From Candidatus Dactylopiibacterium carminicum (GTDB taxonomy: Bacteria; Pseudomonadota; Gammaproteobacteria; Burkholderiales; Rhodocyclaceae), in NCBI RefSeq assembly GCF_014736495.1, contig NZ_MDUX01000021.1, forward strand, positions 1-56,574: a DNA stretch of 56,574 bases. The letters run 5' to 3'. The notes below the pieces were generated by a model, which saw nothing but the letters and a program-made list of their open reading frames with translations, made no database searches and had not been told where the DNA came from. The stretch's first letter is position 1. Every line of letters starts with the position of its first letter. Of this stretch, positions 35,207 through 43,695 are shown in pieces. Made by a program: the position numbers and the translations under genes.

Positions 35207-36100
35207 TCAAACCGGGCGGGATTGGGTGCCCAGCGCCTGATTGATCAGGGCGGTGTAGCGCTGAAGCGAGACCGGATTGTAGAAATGCGGCCGTTCGCGC
35301 ATGCCACTGGCCAGTTCGGTGGGCGAGAGGTCAGCGAGCCTGCGCAGCTCGTGTACGAAGTGCGAATGATCGAAGAAGCCCGCATCCAGGGCGCTGAGTG
35401 CGGTGCTGCTGGCCGGATCCAGCGCCAGCTTGCGCGCCACGCGCTGCAGGCGGGCGACGCGGGCGAAGTACTTCGGCGCAACACCATAGGTGCCCGTGAA
35501 GCGGCGTTCGAACTGGCGCAGGCTCAGGCCGGCGTCCTGCGCGAGATCCGAAATGCGGCGTTCAGGGCCGAGGTAGAGCAGATCCATGAGCAGGTCGAAA
35601 TCGGCCGAGCGCGTTTTCTGCAGGCGGCGCTCCAGGAACCCGGCGAGTGCGACGATGGCGGATCCTGGATCGCTGGCCTCCGCAAGCCGTTCGCCTAGGC
35701 TGGCGCTGCAGGAGCCCCAGAGCGCCCGAGAAGGCGTGATGCGATCCTGCAGATCTGCAAAGCAGGTATCGCCGAAGTGGCGCAATCGCCCGGGGCGGAA
35801 ACTCACCACGAAAAGGCGGGAGGGCTCGCTGGCGGAAAGATCGAGTACCTGGTGGCGGTTGCACAGGATGGCAGGCTCGTCGAGCAGATGCTGCTGGCCA
35901 CTGTGGATCTCGGTGAGCTGCAGCGTTCCGCCGCAGGGGATCAGCGCCAATGCGCCATTGCCGGGCAGGATGCGCGGCAGCAGCCCGGCATGCGGGATGT
36001 GCAGGTACTGGAAATTGTCGACATGCGTGGCGAGGCTGGCCGGCGGCAGGCTGCGCCGCAGGACCAGATGGGCGTCATGATGCGTGTCGATCAGATGCAT
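35207..36100 (-). CDS. AraC-family transcriptional regulator
   Basis: The 297-residue protein has a variable N-terminal sensor domain. Two helix-turn-helix motifs occupy about residues 190-275 (ISDLAQDAGLSLRQFERRFT and LSALDAGFFDHSHFVHELRR). The ligand and targets are unknown. It lies between rsuA and MITE copy B; no operon partner is evident. A role in the neighbouring pectin genes is possible but unsupported. Confidence 0.88.
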   Translation of the reverse strand: MHLIDTHHDAHLVLRRSLPPASLATHVDNFQYLHIPHAGLLPRILPGNGALALIPCGGTLQLTEIHSGQQHLLDEPAILCNRHQVLDLSASEPSRLFVVSFRPGRLRHFGDTCFADLQDRITPSRALWGSCSASLGERLAEASDPGSAIVALAGFLERRLQKTRSADFDLLMDLLYLGPERRISDLAQDAGLSLRQFERRFTGTYGVAPKYFARVARLQRVARKLALDPASSTALSALDAGFFDHSHFVHELRRLADLSPTELASGMRERPHFYNPVSLQRYTALINQALGTQSRPV

Positions 36101-36170
36101 GGGTTCAGTTTAGCGTAGCGCCCCGCACGGCAAGTGGCTTTTTGCATACGTGCGGGCGCGGGCCGCCCGG

Positions 36171-36350
36171 GCTCAGAAGCTGTTTATGATCTTACTGCGA
36201 GGCCGTGACCGGGGCTCATGCGCTGCTCGGCAGCCCACGGCTGGCCTTGCACAGCCAGCCGGCTGCGGCAGCGCAGAGCTGCGCTCTGCTTTTTGCTCCC
36301 TACGCCCCCGCTGACGACCTCTTGCTACAGATTCTAAACCGCTTCTCAGC
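36171..36350. repeat. MITE-like dispersed repeat, copy B (180 bp)
   Basis: The ends are inverted repeats: left GCTCAGAAGCTGTTTATGAT, complement of right GCTGAGAAGCGGTTTAGAAT. The interior matches copy A (4264-4418) block by block, with about 25 extra bases around 36245-36275. The right terminus supplies the TGA of the oligogalacturonate lyase gene at 36346-36348. The first bases of the repeat thus end the gene, a sign that the element inserted at its 3-prime end. Confidence 0.75.
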
Positions 36351-37503
36351 CGGGCAGGTCGACCAGATACATCGCGGGTTCGCCCTCGAAGTCCGAGGTG
36401 AACAGCACCTGGGTTTCGTCCGGTGTGAAGCCTGGGTGCGGATGCGTGACCTAGCGGTTGGCGCGGTATTCGCGCCAGGACGAGTTGTGCGCGCACAGCG
36501 GCCGGCTGGTGCGTGCCTTCAGGTCGAAGAGGTGGATGAAGGGGTCGCGCGCGCGTTCGAAGCCGCGGGTGTCCGCCATGTCCTGCGGTGTGCCCGAGCC
36601 GTCGGCCACGGCCAGCGTGCCCTTGACGTTGCTCATGATGTGCGAGCAGGCAGGCATGGGCATGATCACTTCGTTCTCCATCGTCACCGGATCGGCGCTA
36701 CAGATCCAGCGGTCGTGGCCGTCGCGGTTGAGGTAGGAGACGTACATCAGCTTCGAGCCATCCGGCACCCAGAACTCGTGCGTGCAGCGTTCGCCGGGCT
36801 CCTGGCGCTTGACCGGGCGGATGTTGCTGCCATCCTCGTTCATCAGCCACATGCGCGTTTCCACGAGGTCCAGCGGGCCCTCGTGGCAGAAGGCCACGGT
36901 ATGGTCGTCGAAGGGGCGGTAGATCGGATGCCCGGTCCAGAGCGCCTGTTGCAGCAGTACGTCGCCCTGGCCGCTTTCGATGTCGATGCGCACCAGTGCG
37001 CAGAAGGGATTGCGCAGATACTGCTCGCGGAATTCCTGCCAGGTCGCCAGTGCCATCAGTTCGTTGCTGGCCACTTCGATGCCGACGAGCTTGGTGCAGT
37101 CGGAATTGGCCGTCCAGGTGCCGTAGCCGGTGTAGCCGTCGGCGACGCGGTAGACGCTTTCCTCGGCAAGCGTGTCCAGGCGCAGGCGACGTAGTTCACG
37201 GCCGCCCTTCACGTAGTAGAGATATTGATCGTCGGGGGAGAGGAAGCAGCCGAAGGTGTTGTCACCCGCGCCTTCCGTCAACTGGGTGGCCAGGCCGGTC
37301 TGGCGGTCGAGCAGGTAGCAGTTCCAGTCGTTGTCAAACCAGCCGCCGAAAAGCAGATGGCGACCATCGTTGGTGAAGCACTTCTGGTAGAAGTAGTTGC
37401 GGTGACAGGTCACGTCCGGCGGGGTGAGCCGGGTGACGCGCGCGCCGGTGTCCGGATCGGCGAAGGTGTGAAATTGCAGTTGCTGTGTGCTGCCTTTGGC
37501 CAC
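36346..37503 (-). pseudogene. ogl: Oligogalacturonate lyase with an in-frame TAG
   Basis: The predicted seven-bladed propeller lyase splits unsaturated digalacturonate in pectin breakdown. Supporting motifs are DPDTGARVTRLTPPDVTCHRN near the start, HEFWVPDGSKLMYVSYLNRD and SHIMSNVKGTLAVADGSG. The start is GTG 37503, with AAAGGA upstream, matching the usual N-terminus. Translation meets TAG at 36451-36453 after REYRANR. The frame then gives VTHPHPGFTPDETQVLFTSD and FEGEPAMYLVDLPG, the conserved end of Ogl, to TGA. Full length is 385 codons, equal to the family (about 388). Relatives have Gln at or near the TAG site. The missing tail includes conserved histidines. Confidence 0.85.
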
Positions 37504-37640
37504 GGTGGTTTCCTTTGATACGGTTTCGCCTTCAAACGTATAACTGCGTTGGATCGCTTTGCCGTGCGACAGCACTGTCTGCAGCGCTCCGCCTTGTTCT
37601 ACGCTTGAATGCAAAACCGTCTGAAACGGTTGATGCGGGT

Positions 37641-37663
37641 GGGGCGGCGGTGTGCGCCGCCCC
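37641..37663 (-). terminator. Hairpin after the family-5 binding protein gene
   Basis: GGGGCGGCG and CGCCGCCCC form a perfect 9-bp stem with a 5-base loop, 15 bases past the stop codon. Next to it, AACCGT-CTGAA-ACGGTT (37615-37632) is another small dyad, upstream of ogl, that could be an operator. No T-run follows the stem. Confidence 0.55.
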
Positions 37664-37677
37664 GGTGATGCAGATGA

Positions 37678-39585
37678 TTACTTCGCGTAGAACCACTGCT
37701 GCGGCAGCGAGGGGCCGGGGGTGGGCCAGGTCCAGCCTGCGGGCATGGATTCGTACACGTTGGTGAGGTTGGCGCGACGGATTGCGTTGTCACGCGGCGG
37801 GCGTACCACGCCGAGCACCTCGAACTCGTCGGCCGCGATGCTCAGGATCTCGCGGAACAGGGTGTCGGCCTCGGCGCTGGTCTTGGCTGCGCGCCATTGC
37901 TTGTAGAGATCCAGGCGCTTCTTCATCGAGGTACTGGGCTCTTCACCCTGCTTGCCATCCGAGAGGTACCAGCGGGTCCACATCACGCTCTGACGCGCTT
38001 CGGGGTGGAAGGTGAGGTAGGGGCGCGGATTCATCGTGGCGTCCAGACCGCCGGGGGCGACATCGACGTTGAGGTCGTAGTCGTTGGCGTTGGCCCGGTC
38101 GAAGGTGAGCGAGCGTTCGGCGGCACGGATCACCAGCTCGATGCCGATCTTCTCCCATTGCTTGCGGGTGATCTCCAGCACTTCAACCTGTTGTGCGAGC
38201 TGGATCGCGACGATGGCGGTGATCACCACACGGCCGCCGTCCGGATAGGTTCGGTAGCCGTTGGCGTCACGCTTGGTCAGACCCAGGCGGTCGAGGATCT
38301 CGTTGGCCTGCTTGAGGTCGTACTTGAGGTACTGGGTGCCCAGCTTTTCGTTGTACCACTTGGATTCCTTGAACGGCCCGGTCTGCCAGGGCACACCCTG
38401 ACCCATGTAGACGATCTCGTTGATCTCCTGGCGGTCCAGACCGACCGATAGTGCGATGCGGAAATCCTTGTTGCGGATCAGTTTGCGCAGCTTTTCGTTC
38501 GGTGTGGACTGGTTCAGGTAGAGGCCGGCGGAGTTGGCGTTCAGCGATTGCAGCTGCATCAGCGCGTAGTTGCCCTTCTTCATGTTTTCGGCCAGTACCG
38601 GGCGGTTCTGGATCGGGAAGATGTGGCGGTGCTGGAAGTCGAGCTGACCATTGATCGTGGCGAGGAGGATGGTTTCCACCTCGGAGATGACCGCCAGTTG
38701 CAGGCGATCGATGTAGGGCAGTTGCTGGCCAGCGGTGTCCACCTGCCAGAAGTAGGGGTTGCGTCGCAGCACCACCTGAGTGGCGTTGCCGCTGTAGGGC
38801 TGATCGATCACCCAGGGGTCCAGCGTGGGCTTCTCGGAGTTGCCCCAGCGTGTGGGCACTTCCACGTCACCACAGCGCACGCGCATCAGCGTGCCCCAGT
38901 CGCGTGTGTTGGTCTGTGCGATGAGGTCGCTGACCTTCGGGTTGTATTTGGGGTGGAACTGCGAGCAGTACTTTTTCTGCCACAGCACTGGATACTGCCC
39001 GAGCGGCGTTGCCAGGGTTTCCGGAAAACTCACATAAGAGCCAGCGAAGCGGAAACGCACGGTGTAGTCGTCGATCTTGGTGACGTCCGCAAGCTTGCCG
39101 CCCACCGCGAGCACTTCGGGCGGGTTGGCTAGAAAGCCCTTGTGACCGGCGATGTCATTGACGGAGAAGAGGATGTCGTCTGCCGTGAAGGGGGTGCCGT
39201 CAGACCAGCGCATACCCTGGCGCAGCTTGAAGACGTACTCGCTGGCATCTGCGTTCACGGTCCAGCTCTCGGCCACGTTCGGCTGTACCGAGTTGAAGTC
39301 CATGGACCAGCGCGTCAGGCCCTGGTTGCCGACCAGGCGCAGGATGGCGTGATAGTCCGCATTGCCGCGCAGGGCGGAGCGCAGCACGCCGCCATACTGG
39401 CCATTACGGGTGATGGGTTTGATGACTTCGGGCTTGGCGGGCAGGCGTTGCTCGACAGCCGGTAGATTCCCGGCCTTAACCTGAGCATCGAGTTCAGGTG
39501 CTTGCTTGTAGGCGGCCCAGCCTGCCGCGGGCAGGCTCGCGCCGAGCAGCAGGGCCAGGCGCAGGACGGTGGGTCGGGTGAACAT
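37678..39585 (-). CDS. Family-5 ABC transporter substrate-binding protein, candidate oligogalacturonide binder
   Basis: The 635-residue periplasmic protein has a signal peptide (LRLALLLGASLPAAGWA). The family 5 (SBP_bac_5) fold shows WTVNADASEYVFKLRQGMRW and FTADDILFSVNDI. Members bind peptides, nickel or oligosaccharides. The large size and the adjacent lyase gene on the same strand suggest an oligouronide ligand (inference). No permease or ATPase genes are adjacent, so the rest of the transporter must be elsewhere. A hairpin covers its ribosome binding site. It ends in TAA. Confidence 0.88.
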   Translation of the reverse strand: MFTRPTVLRLALLLGASLPAAGWAAYKQAPELDAQVKAGNLPAVEQRLPAKPEVIKPITRNGQYGGVLRSALRGNADYHAILRLVGNQGLTRWSMDFNSVQPNVAESWTVNADASEYVFKLRQGMRWSDGTPFTADDILFSVNDIAGHKGFLANPPEVLAVGGKLADVTKIDDYTVRFRFAGSYVSFPETLATPLGQYPVLWQKKYCSQFHPKYNPKVSDLIAQTNTRDWGTLMRVRCGDVEVPTRWGNSEKPTLDPWVIDQPYSGNATQVVLRRNPYFWQVDTAGQQLPYIDRLQLAVISEVETILLATINGQLDFQHRHIFPIQNRPVLAENMKKGNYALMQLQSLNANSAGLYLNQSTPNEKLRKLIRNKDFRIALSVGLDRQEINEIVYMGQGVPWQTGPFKESKWYNEKLGTQYLKYDLKQANEILDRLGLTKRDANGYRTYPDGGRVVITAIVAIQLAQQVEVLEITRKQWEKIGIELVIRAAERSLTFDRANANDYDLNVDVAPGGLDATMNPRPYLTFHPEARQSVMWTRWYLSDGKQGEEPSTSMKKRLDLYKQWRAAKTSAEADTLFREILSIAADEFEVLGVVRPPRDNAIRRANLTNVYESMPAGWTWPTPGPSLPQQWFYAK

Positions 39586-39588
39586 GGG

Positions 39589-39619
39589 TTGCCTCCTCGT
39601 GTTTTAGTTGCGGAGGCAA
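39589..39619 (-). promoter_or_regulatory. Leader hairpin masking the ribosome binding site of the binding-protein gene
   Basis: In the mRNA, TTGCCTCC pairs perfectly with GGAGGCAA, which contains the Shine-Dalgarno core and lies four bases before the ATG; the loop is 15 bases. Such a stem would hold translation low unless opened by a protein, a small RNA or a ribosome. Confidence 0.6.
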
Positions 39620-39640
39620 GTTTCCGGGGCCGGCTCGGAG

Positions 39641-39662
39641 GTGTCTTGTACGTTTACGACAC
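39641..39662. promoter_or_regulatory. Imperfect 22-bp dyad upstream of the binding-protein gene
   Basis: GTGTC...ACGT...GACAC is symmetrical around a central ACGT. It lies 56-77 bases before the start codon, suitable for an operator. The regulator is unknown. Confidence 0.35.
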
Positions 39663-39716
39663 TTTTGATCTAGGGGTTTACCGCAGTGTTGATGGCTTCC
39701 GGCCGGTCTGCCGTGC

Positions 39717-41534
39717 TCATTGCCCGCGCATGAAGAGCTTGTCCAGATCGGTCATGCTGAGTTGGGTCCAGGTCGGGCGGCCGTGGTTGCATTGGTCTGC
39801 GCGCTCGGTGGCTTCCATGTCGCGCAGCAGCGCGTTCATCTCGGGAAGTGTCAACTGGCGATTGGCGCGCACGGCGCCGTGACAGGCCATGGTGGCCAGA
39901 AGCTCGTTACGCCGCGCGGCAATCACCTCGCTGGCCGGGAAATCCCGCAGCTCCGCGAGCAGCGCGCGCAACAGCTCGGCCACGTTGGCACGGCCGAGCA
40001 GGGCGGGCACGCTGCGCGCAGCCAGCTCGTTCGGTCCGGCAGCAGCCACGTCGAACCCCATGCGGGTCAGCGTGTCGGCATGTTCCTCGGCGGTCGCCAG
40101 TTCGATCTTGCTGGCATTGAATACCGCCGGGATTAGCAGGCGCTGCACGCCGGGATTACCGTCCAGCACATGCTTGAGCTGTTCATACAGGATGCGTTCG
40201 TGCGCCGCGTGCATGTCCACCAGCACCAGACCATGGGCATTCTGTGCCAGCACGTAGACGCCGTGGATCTGGCCGACGGCGTAGCCCAGCGGCGCGGAGG
40301 CGTTGTCGGGCGTCTGCGGCAGCGCGGGGCCGGACGTGCGCGGGGCCAGCTGCTCGAGCGCGGCAGGGTTGAACGGTGCCCGGTTTCCGACCGGGAAACT
40401 GGTCGGGCGGAAATCCGCACGTGTTTCCACGTTGTCCGCGTGCCAGCTGGAGAGCTGCCGTGGCAGGCCGGGTTCTTCCACGGCCAGGCGGATCTGTTCG
40501 GTCGGGCCGCTGTAGCCCGCGGGGTCCGCAGGAGAATGCATCAGGCTCGCGGCCTGCACCGGTGCGGCGAGGGCGCGGGTCAGACCGTGGAACACGAATT
40601 GATGGATGGCGCGGCCTTCGCGGAAACGCACTTCGGTCTTGGCTGGATGCACATTCACATCGACACCGGCCGGGTCCAGGTCGAGGAACAGCACGAAGGC
40701 CGGATGCCGCGCACCGTGCAGGATGTCGGCATAGGCTTCGCGCAGGGCATGCTGGATCAGCTTGTCGCGCACGAAGCGGCCATTCACGTAGAAGAACTGG
40801 GCGTCGCGGTTGGCACGTGCATAGGCGGGCAGCGCCGCGAAGCCCGTCAGGCTCAGGCTGCCGCTTTCGGCCTGCACGGTACGGCAATTGGCCATGAAAT
40901 CGTCGCCCAGGATCTCGCGCACGCGGCGCTCCGCGTCACCTGCTGCCAGCCGCAGCGAGACGCGCCCATTGTGTGCGAGCTGAAAGCCGACATCGGGCCT
41001 CGCCAACGCGATGCGGTGGAAAACGTCATCGCAATGGCCGAATTCGGTGGATTCCGACTTGAGGAATTTTCGTCGCGCCGGGGTGTTGTAATAAAGATCC
41101 TCGACTTCGACCACGGTGCCGCCATTCAGCGCGGCCGGTGCCGGTTCGCGTTCCCGCTCCGTGACTCGCCATGCATGCGCAGCTCCGGTAGCTCGGCTGG
41201 TGATCTTCGTGCGTGCCACCGAGGCGATGGCTGCCAGCGCTTCGCCCCGGAACCCCATGGTGCCGACGGCCTCGAGATCCTCCAGTGAAGCGATCTTGCT
41301 GGTGGCATGACGCTCCAGCGCCAGGGCAAGGTCATCCCGGTCGATGCCGCAGCCATCGTCGGTGATGCGCAACTGTTTCACGCCACCCTGGGCAAGCGCG
41401 ACCTCGATGGCTCGGCTGCCGGCATCCAGGCTGTTCTCCAGGAGTTCCTTGAGCACAGAGGCCGGGCGCTCGACGACCTCGCCGGCGGCGATCTGGTTGA
41501 TCAGGACTTCAGGCAGCTTGTGGATGGCGGGCAT
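39717..41534 (-). CDS. mutL: DNA mismatch repair protein MutL
   Basis: The 605-residue GHKL ATPase carries ELLENSLDAGSRAIEV, DDGCGIDRDDLALALERHATSK and TMGFRGEALAAIASVA in the N-terminal half. A C-terminal dimerisation domain includes DMHAAHERILYEQLK. MutL links MutS mismatch recognition to strand repair. No endonuclease DQHAxxER-x4-E metal motif is evident (DMHAAHERI instead), a variation I cannot interpret from sequence alone. Confidence 0.97.
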   Translation of the reverse strand: MPAIHKLPEVLINQIAAGEVVERPASVLKELLENSLDAGSRAIEVALAQGGVKQLRITDDGCGIDRDDLALALERHATSKIASLEDLEAVGTMGFRGEALAAIASVARTKITSRATGAAHAWRVTEREREPAPAALNGGTVVEVEDLYYNTPARRKFLKSESTEFGHCDDVFHRIALARPDVGFQLAHNGRVSLRLAAGDAERRVREILGDDFMANCRTVQAESGSLSLTGFAALPAYARANRDAQFFYVNGRFVRDKLIQHALREAYADILHGARHPAFVLFLDLDPAGVDVNVHPAKTEVRFREGRAIHQFVFHGLTRALAAPVQAASLMHSPADPAGYSGPTEQIRLAVEEPGLPRQLSSWHADNVETRADFRPTSFPVGNRAPFNPAALEQLAPRTSGPALPQTPDNASAPLGYAVGQIHGVYVLAQNAHGLVLVDMHAAHERILYEQLKHVLDGNPGVQRLLIPAVFNASKIELATAEEHADTLTRMGFDVAAAGPNELAARSVPALLGRANVAELLRALLAELRDFPASEVIAARRNELLATMACHGAVRANRQLTLPEMNALLRDMEATERADQCNHGRPTWTQLSMTDLDKLFMRGQ

Positions 41535-41609
41535 GCGGCAGGCAGGGCGGCAAAAGCCGCATTATCCCGGAAAAGAAACACGGCCGCGCACAGGCTGTGC
41601 CGGTGCGTG

Positions 41610-42500
41610 TTATCCCGCGTCTTCGCTGGCAGCAACCCGGCGCCAGTATTCCTCGGGAACGCCCACGCGCTGCATCACCGCGCTGCGCCGCATATGCAAC
41701 AGCCCGGCAATGCCGGTGTAATCGTCAGGCAGGGCAGGGTCATCCCAGCCATTGGCGGCATGGCGCGCGAGATCGCAGGCCAGGATCACGGTGCGTACCC
41801 GGGGATTGTCCGCATGCTGTTCGTTCATCAGCGTGACCAGCAACTGCGGCAGATGCCAGTTCTGCACCAGCGCGAGCTGCACATCACGGATGTTCACGCC
41901 GAGCACCGCAGTCTGCGCGACCGCGCTGCGCGTGCCAGGATTGGCTTGCTTGATCTGCTCGATCTTCTGCATGAAGTCTGGCGCGAAGCACCAGAACAGG
42001 ATCTCGGCTGCTTCATGAAGCAAGGCAGCGACCGTCACTTTGTCGACATCGATGTCGTGGCGCTGCAAGGCGAAATCCCGTGCCCAGCGTGCGGCGTTGC
42101 GTGCCCGGCTGACGACGCGCAGCAGGCCGATGAGATCCTTTGGATGCTCGGACAGCGCATCCTCCACCGTGGGTAACTGGCCAAAGTAGCCGAAGAAACG
42201 TGACAGGCCCATCATCATGATGGCGCGGTCGATGGTGGTGATGTCGTGGTTCTGGCGTTCGCTGCGGGTGCTCTCCAGCAACACCAGCAGACGCAGCGCG
42301 AGCATCGGATCCTGCAGGACTTCCGTGGCGAGCACCCGGCCGCTGAGCTGATCCTGATTGCGCTGCAGCGCGGCGAGCGAGCGCATGCTGCGGCGCAGGA
42401 CGGGGATCTCCCGGCTGGCGAAGTATTCGATGTAGCTGTCGATGGATTCCAGCGGCTGCTCGAGCATGGGAAGGACTGGGCCCAAGTTGGCGTGCCGCAA
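41610..42500 (-). CDS. HDOD-domain signalling protein
   Basis: The 296-residue protein has an HDOD domain over about residues 20-220 (SLAALQRNQDQLSGRVLATE, LLHEAAEILFWCFAPDFM). HDOD proteins lack the full HD catalytic set and act in bacterial signalling, often with c-di-GMP or chemotaxis systems. It is divergent from acuI across 172 bases. It ends in TAA. The specific role is unknown. Confidence 0.85.
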   Translation of the reverse strand: MRHANLGPVLPMLEQPLESIDSYIEYFASREIPVLRRSMRSLAALQRNQDQLSGRVLATEVLQDPMLALRLLVLLESTRSERQNHDITTIDRAIMMMGLSRFFGYFGQLPTVEDALSEHPKDLIGLLRVVSRARNAARWARDFALQRHDIDVDKVTVAALLHEAAEILFWCFAPDFMQKIEQIKQANPGTRSAVAQTAVLGVNIRDVQLALVQNWHLPQLLVTLMNEQHADNPRVRTVILACDLARHAANGWDDPALPDDYTGIAGLLHMRRSAVMQRVGVPEEYWRRVAASEDAG

Positions 42501-42672
42501 TTAACGGCTCGGCACTCGGGGGACTTGAGCTTTCGTGGCAGTAGCATCACCACTCGTCGGTTCGAGGGCATTGCTTGCGCCAGATCGAAAGTCGTACTTG
42601 CCGGTTTGCCTTGGATGTGTGACACAGTTCACACTATTGAACATTTCGCGTCTCCCGAAAGTAGAAAGGGCT

Positions 42673-43695
42673 ATGGGTTTCAAGGCTTTCCGCATAGATC
42701 GTGACGATAAGGCTCAAGGCGGTGTGCGCGCCGGCTTCGTCACGATGGACGAAGGAGAACTGGATGCCGGGGATGTACTCATCCGCGTGGTTTGCTCCTC
42801 CGTCAACTACAAGGATGCCCTTGCGGCCACTGGGCGCGAACGCATCGTGCGCCGTCTGCCTTGCGTGGGGGGCGTCGATCTGGCAGGCACCGTGGTGCGT
42901 AGCGCTGCACCGCGTTTCCAGCCTGGTGATGCGGTGATCGCCACCAGCTACGAAATCGGCGTTGCGCATCATGGCGGTTACGCCGAACTGGCGTTGATGC
43001 CCGGCGGCTGGGTGTTGCCATGCCCTGCAGGCCTGGATCTGAGCGAAGCGATGGCCGTGGGCACGGCGGGCCTGACGGCGGCGCTGGCGATCACCCGCAT
43101 GGAGGACGCAGGACTCAAGCCCGAACGTGGCCCGGTGCTTGTCACCGGCGCGTCGGGTGGGGTCGGCAGCTTGGCCATCGACATGCTTGCCGGTCGTGGC
43201 TACGAAGTCGTGGCACTGACGGGCAAGGCCGAAACTTCGGATTGGCTGCGTAGTCTGGGCGCAACGAGGGTGATGTTGCGCGATGAGCTGGCGCTGGACA
43301 CCGTACGCCCGCTGGACAAAGCCGTCTGGGCTGGCGCAATCGACAATCTTGGCGGTGCGGTGCTTTCCTGGCTGCTGGCCTCCACCAAGCCGACCGGCGT
43401 GGTGGCGAGTGTCGGGCTGGCAGCGGATACCGTGCTCAACACCACGGTGATGCCCTTCGTGTTGCGTGGCGTGAGCCTGCTGGGAATAGACTCGGTCTAT
43501 GCTGGATTCGGTGTCCGCGAGAAAGCCTGGGCGCGTATCGCGGCGGATCTGCGGCCGCGCCATCTGGCAAGCATTGCGCGCGAAGTGAACTTTGAGGCGC
43601 TGCCGGAAGTGTTCGAATCCCTGGTGGCGGGCGGCTCCCGGGGGCGTACGGTGGTGCGTATTGCGAGCGAACGACAGAATAAGGACGAGACATGA
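42673..43695 (+). CDS. acuI: Acrylyl-CoA reductase AcuI / YhdH-type quinone oxidoreductase
   Basis: The 340-residue zinc-independent medium-chain reductase has SSVNYKDALAATGRERIVRR, GVDLAGTVVRS and the NADPH motif VTGASGGVGSLAIDMLAGRG, all characteristic of the YhdH/AcuI group, which reduces acryloyl-CoA to propionyl-CoA. ATG 42673, preceded by GAAAGGG, gives the family N-terminus; the longer frame upstream is not conserved in kind. Its stop overlaps the next start (ATGA), linking a metabolic gene to a response regulator, which is an odd pairing. Confidence 0.9.
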   Translation: MGFKAFRIDRDDKAQGGVRAGFVTMDEGELDAGDVLIRVVCSSVNYKDALAATGRERIVRRLPCVGGVDLAGTVVRSAAPRFQPGDAVIATSYEIGVAHHGGYAELALMPGGWVLPCPAGLDLSEAMAVGTAGLTAALAITRMEDAGLKPERGPVLVTGASGGVGSLAIDMLAGRGYEVVALTGKAETSDWLRSLGATRVMLRDELALDTVRPLDKAVWAGAIDNLGGAVLSWLLASTKPTGVVASVGLAADTVLNTTVMPFVLRGVSLLGIDSVYAGFGVREKAWARIAADLRPRHLASIAREVNFEALPEVFESLVAGGSRGRTVVRIASERQNKDET

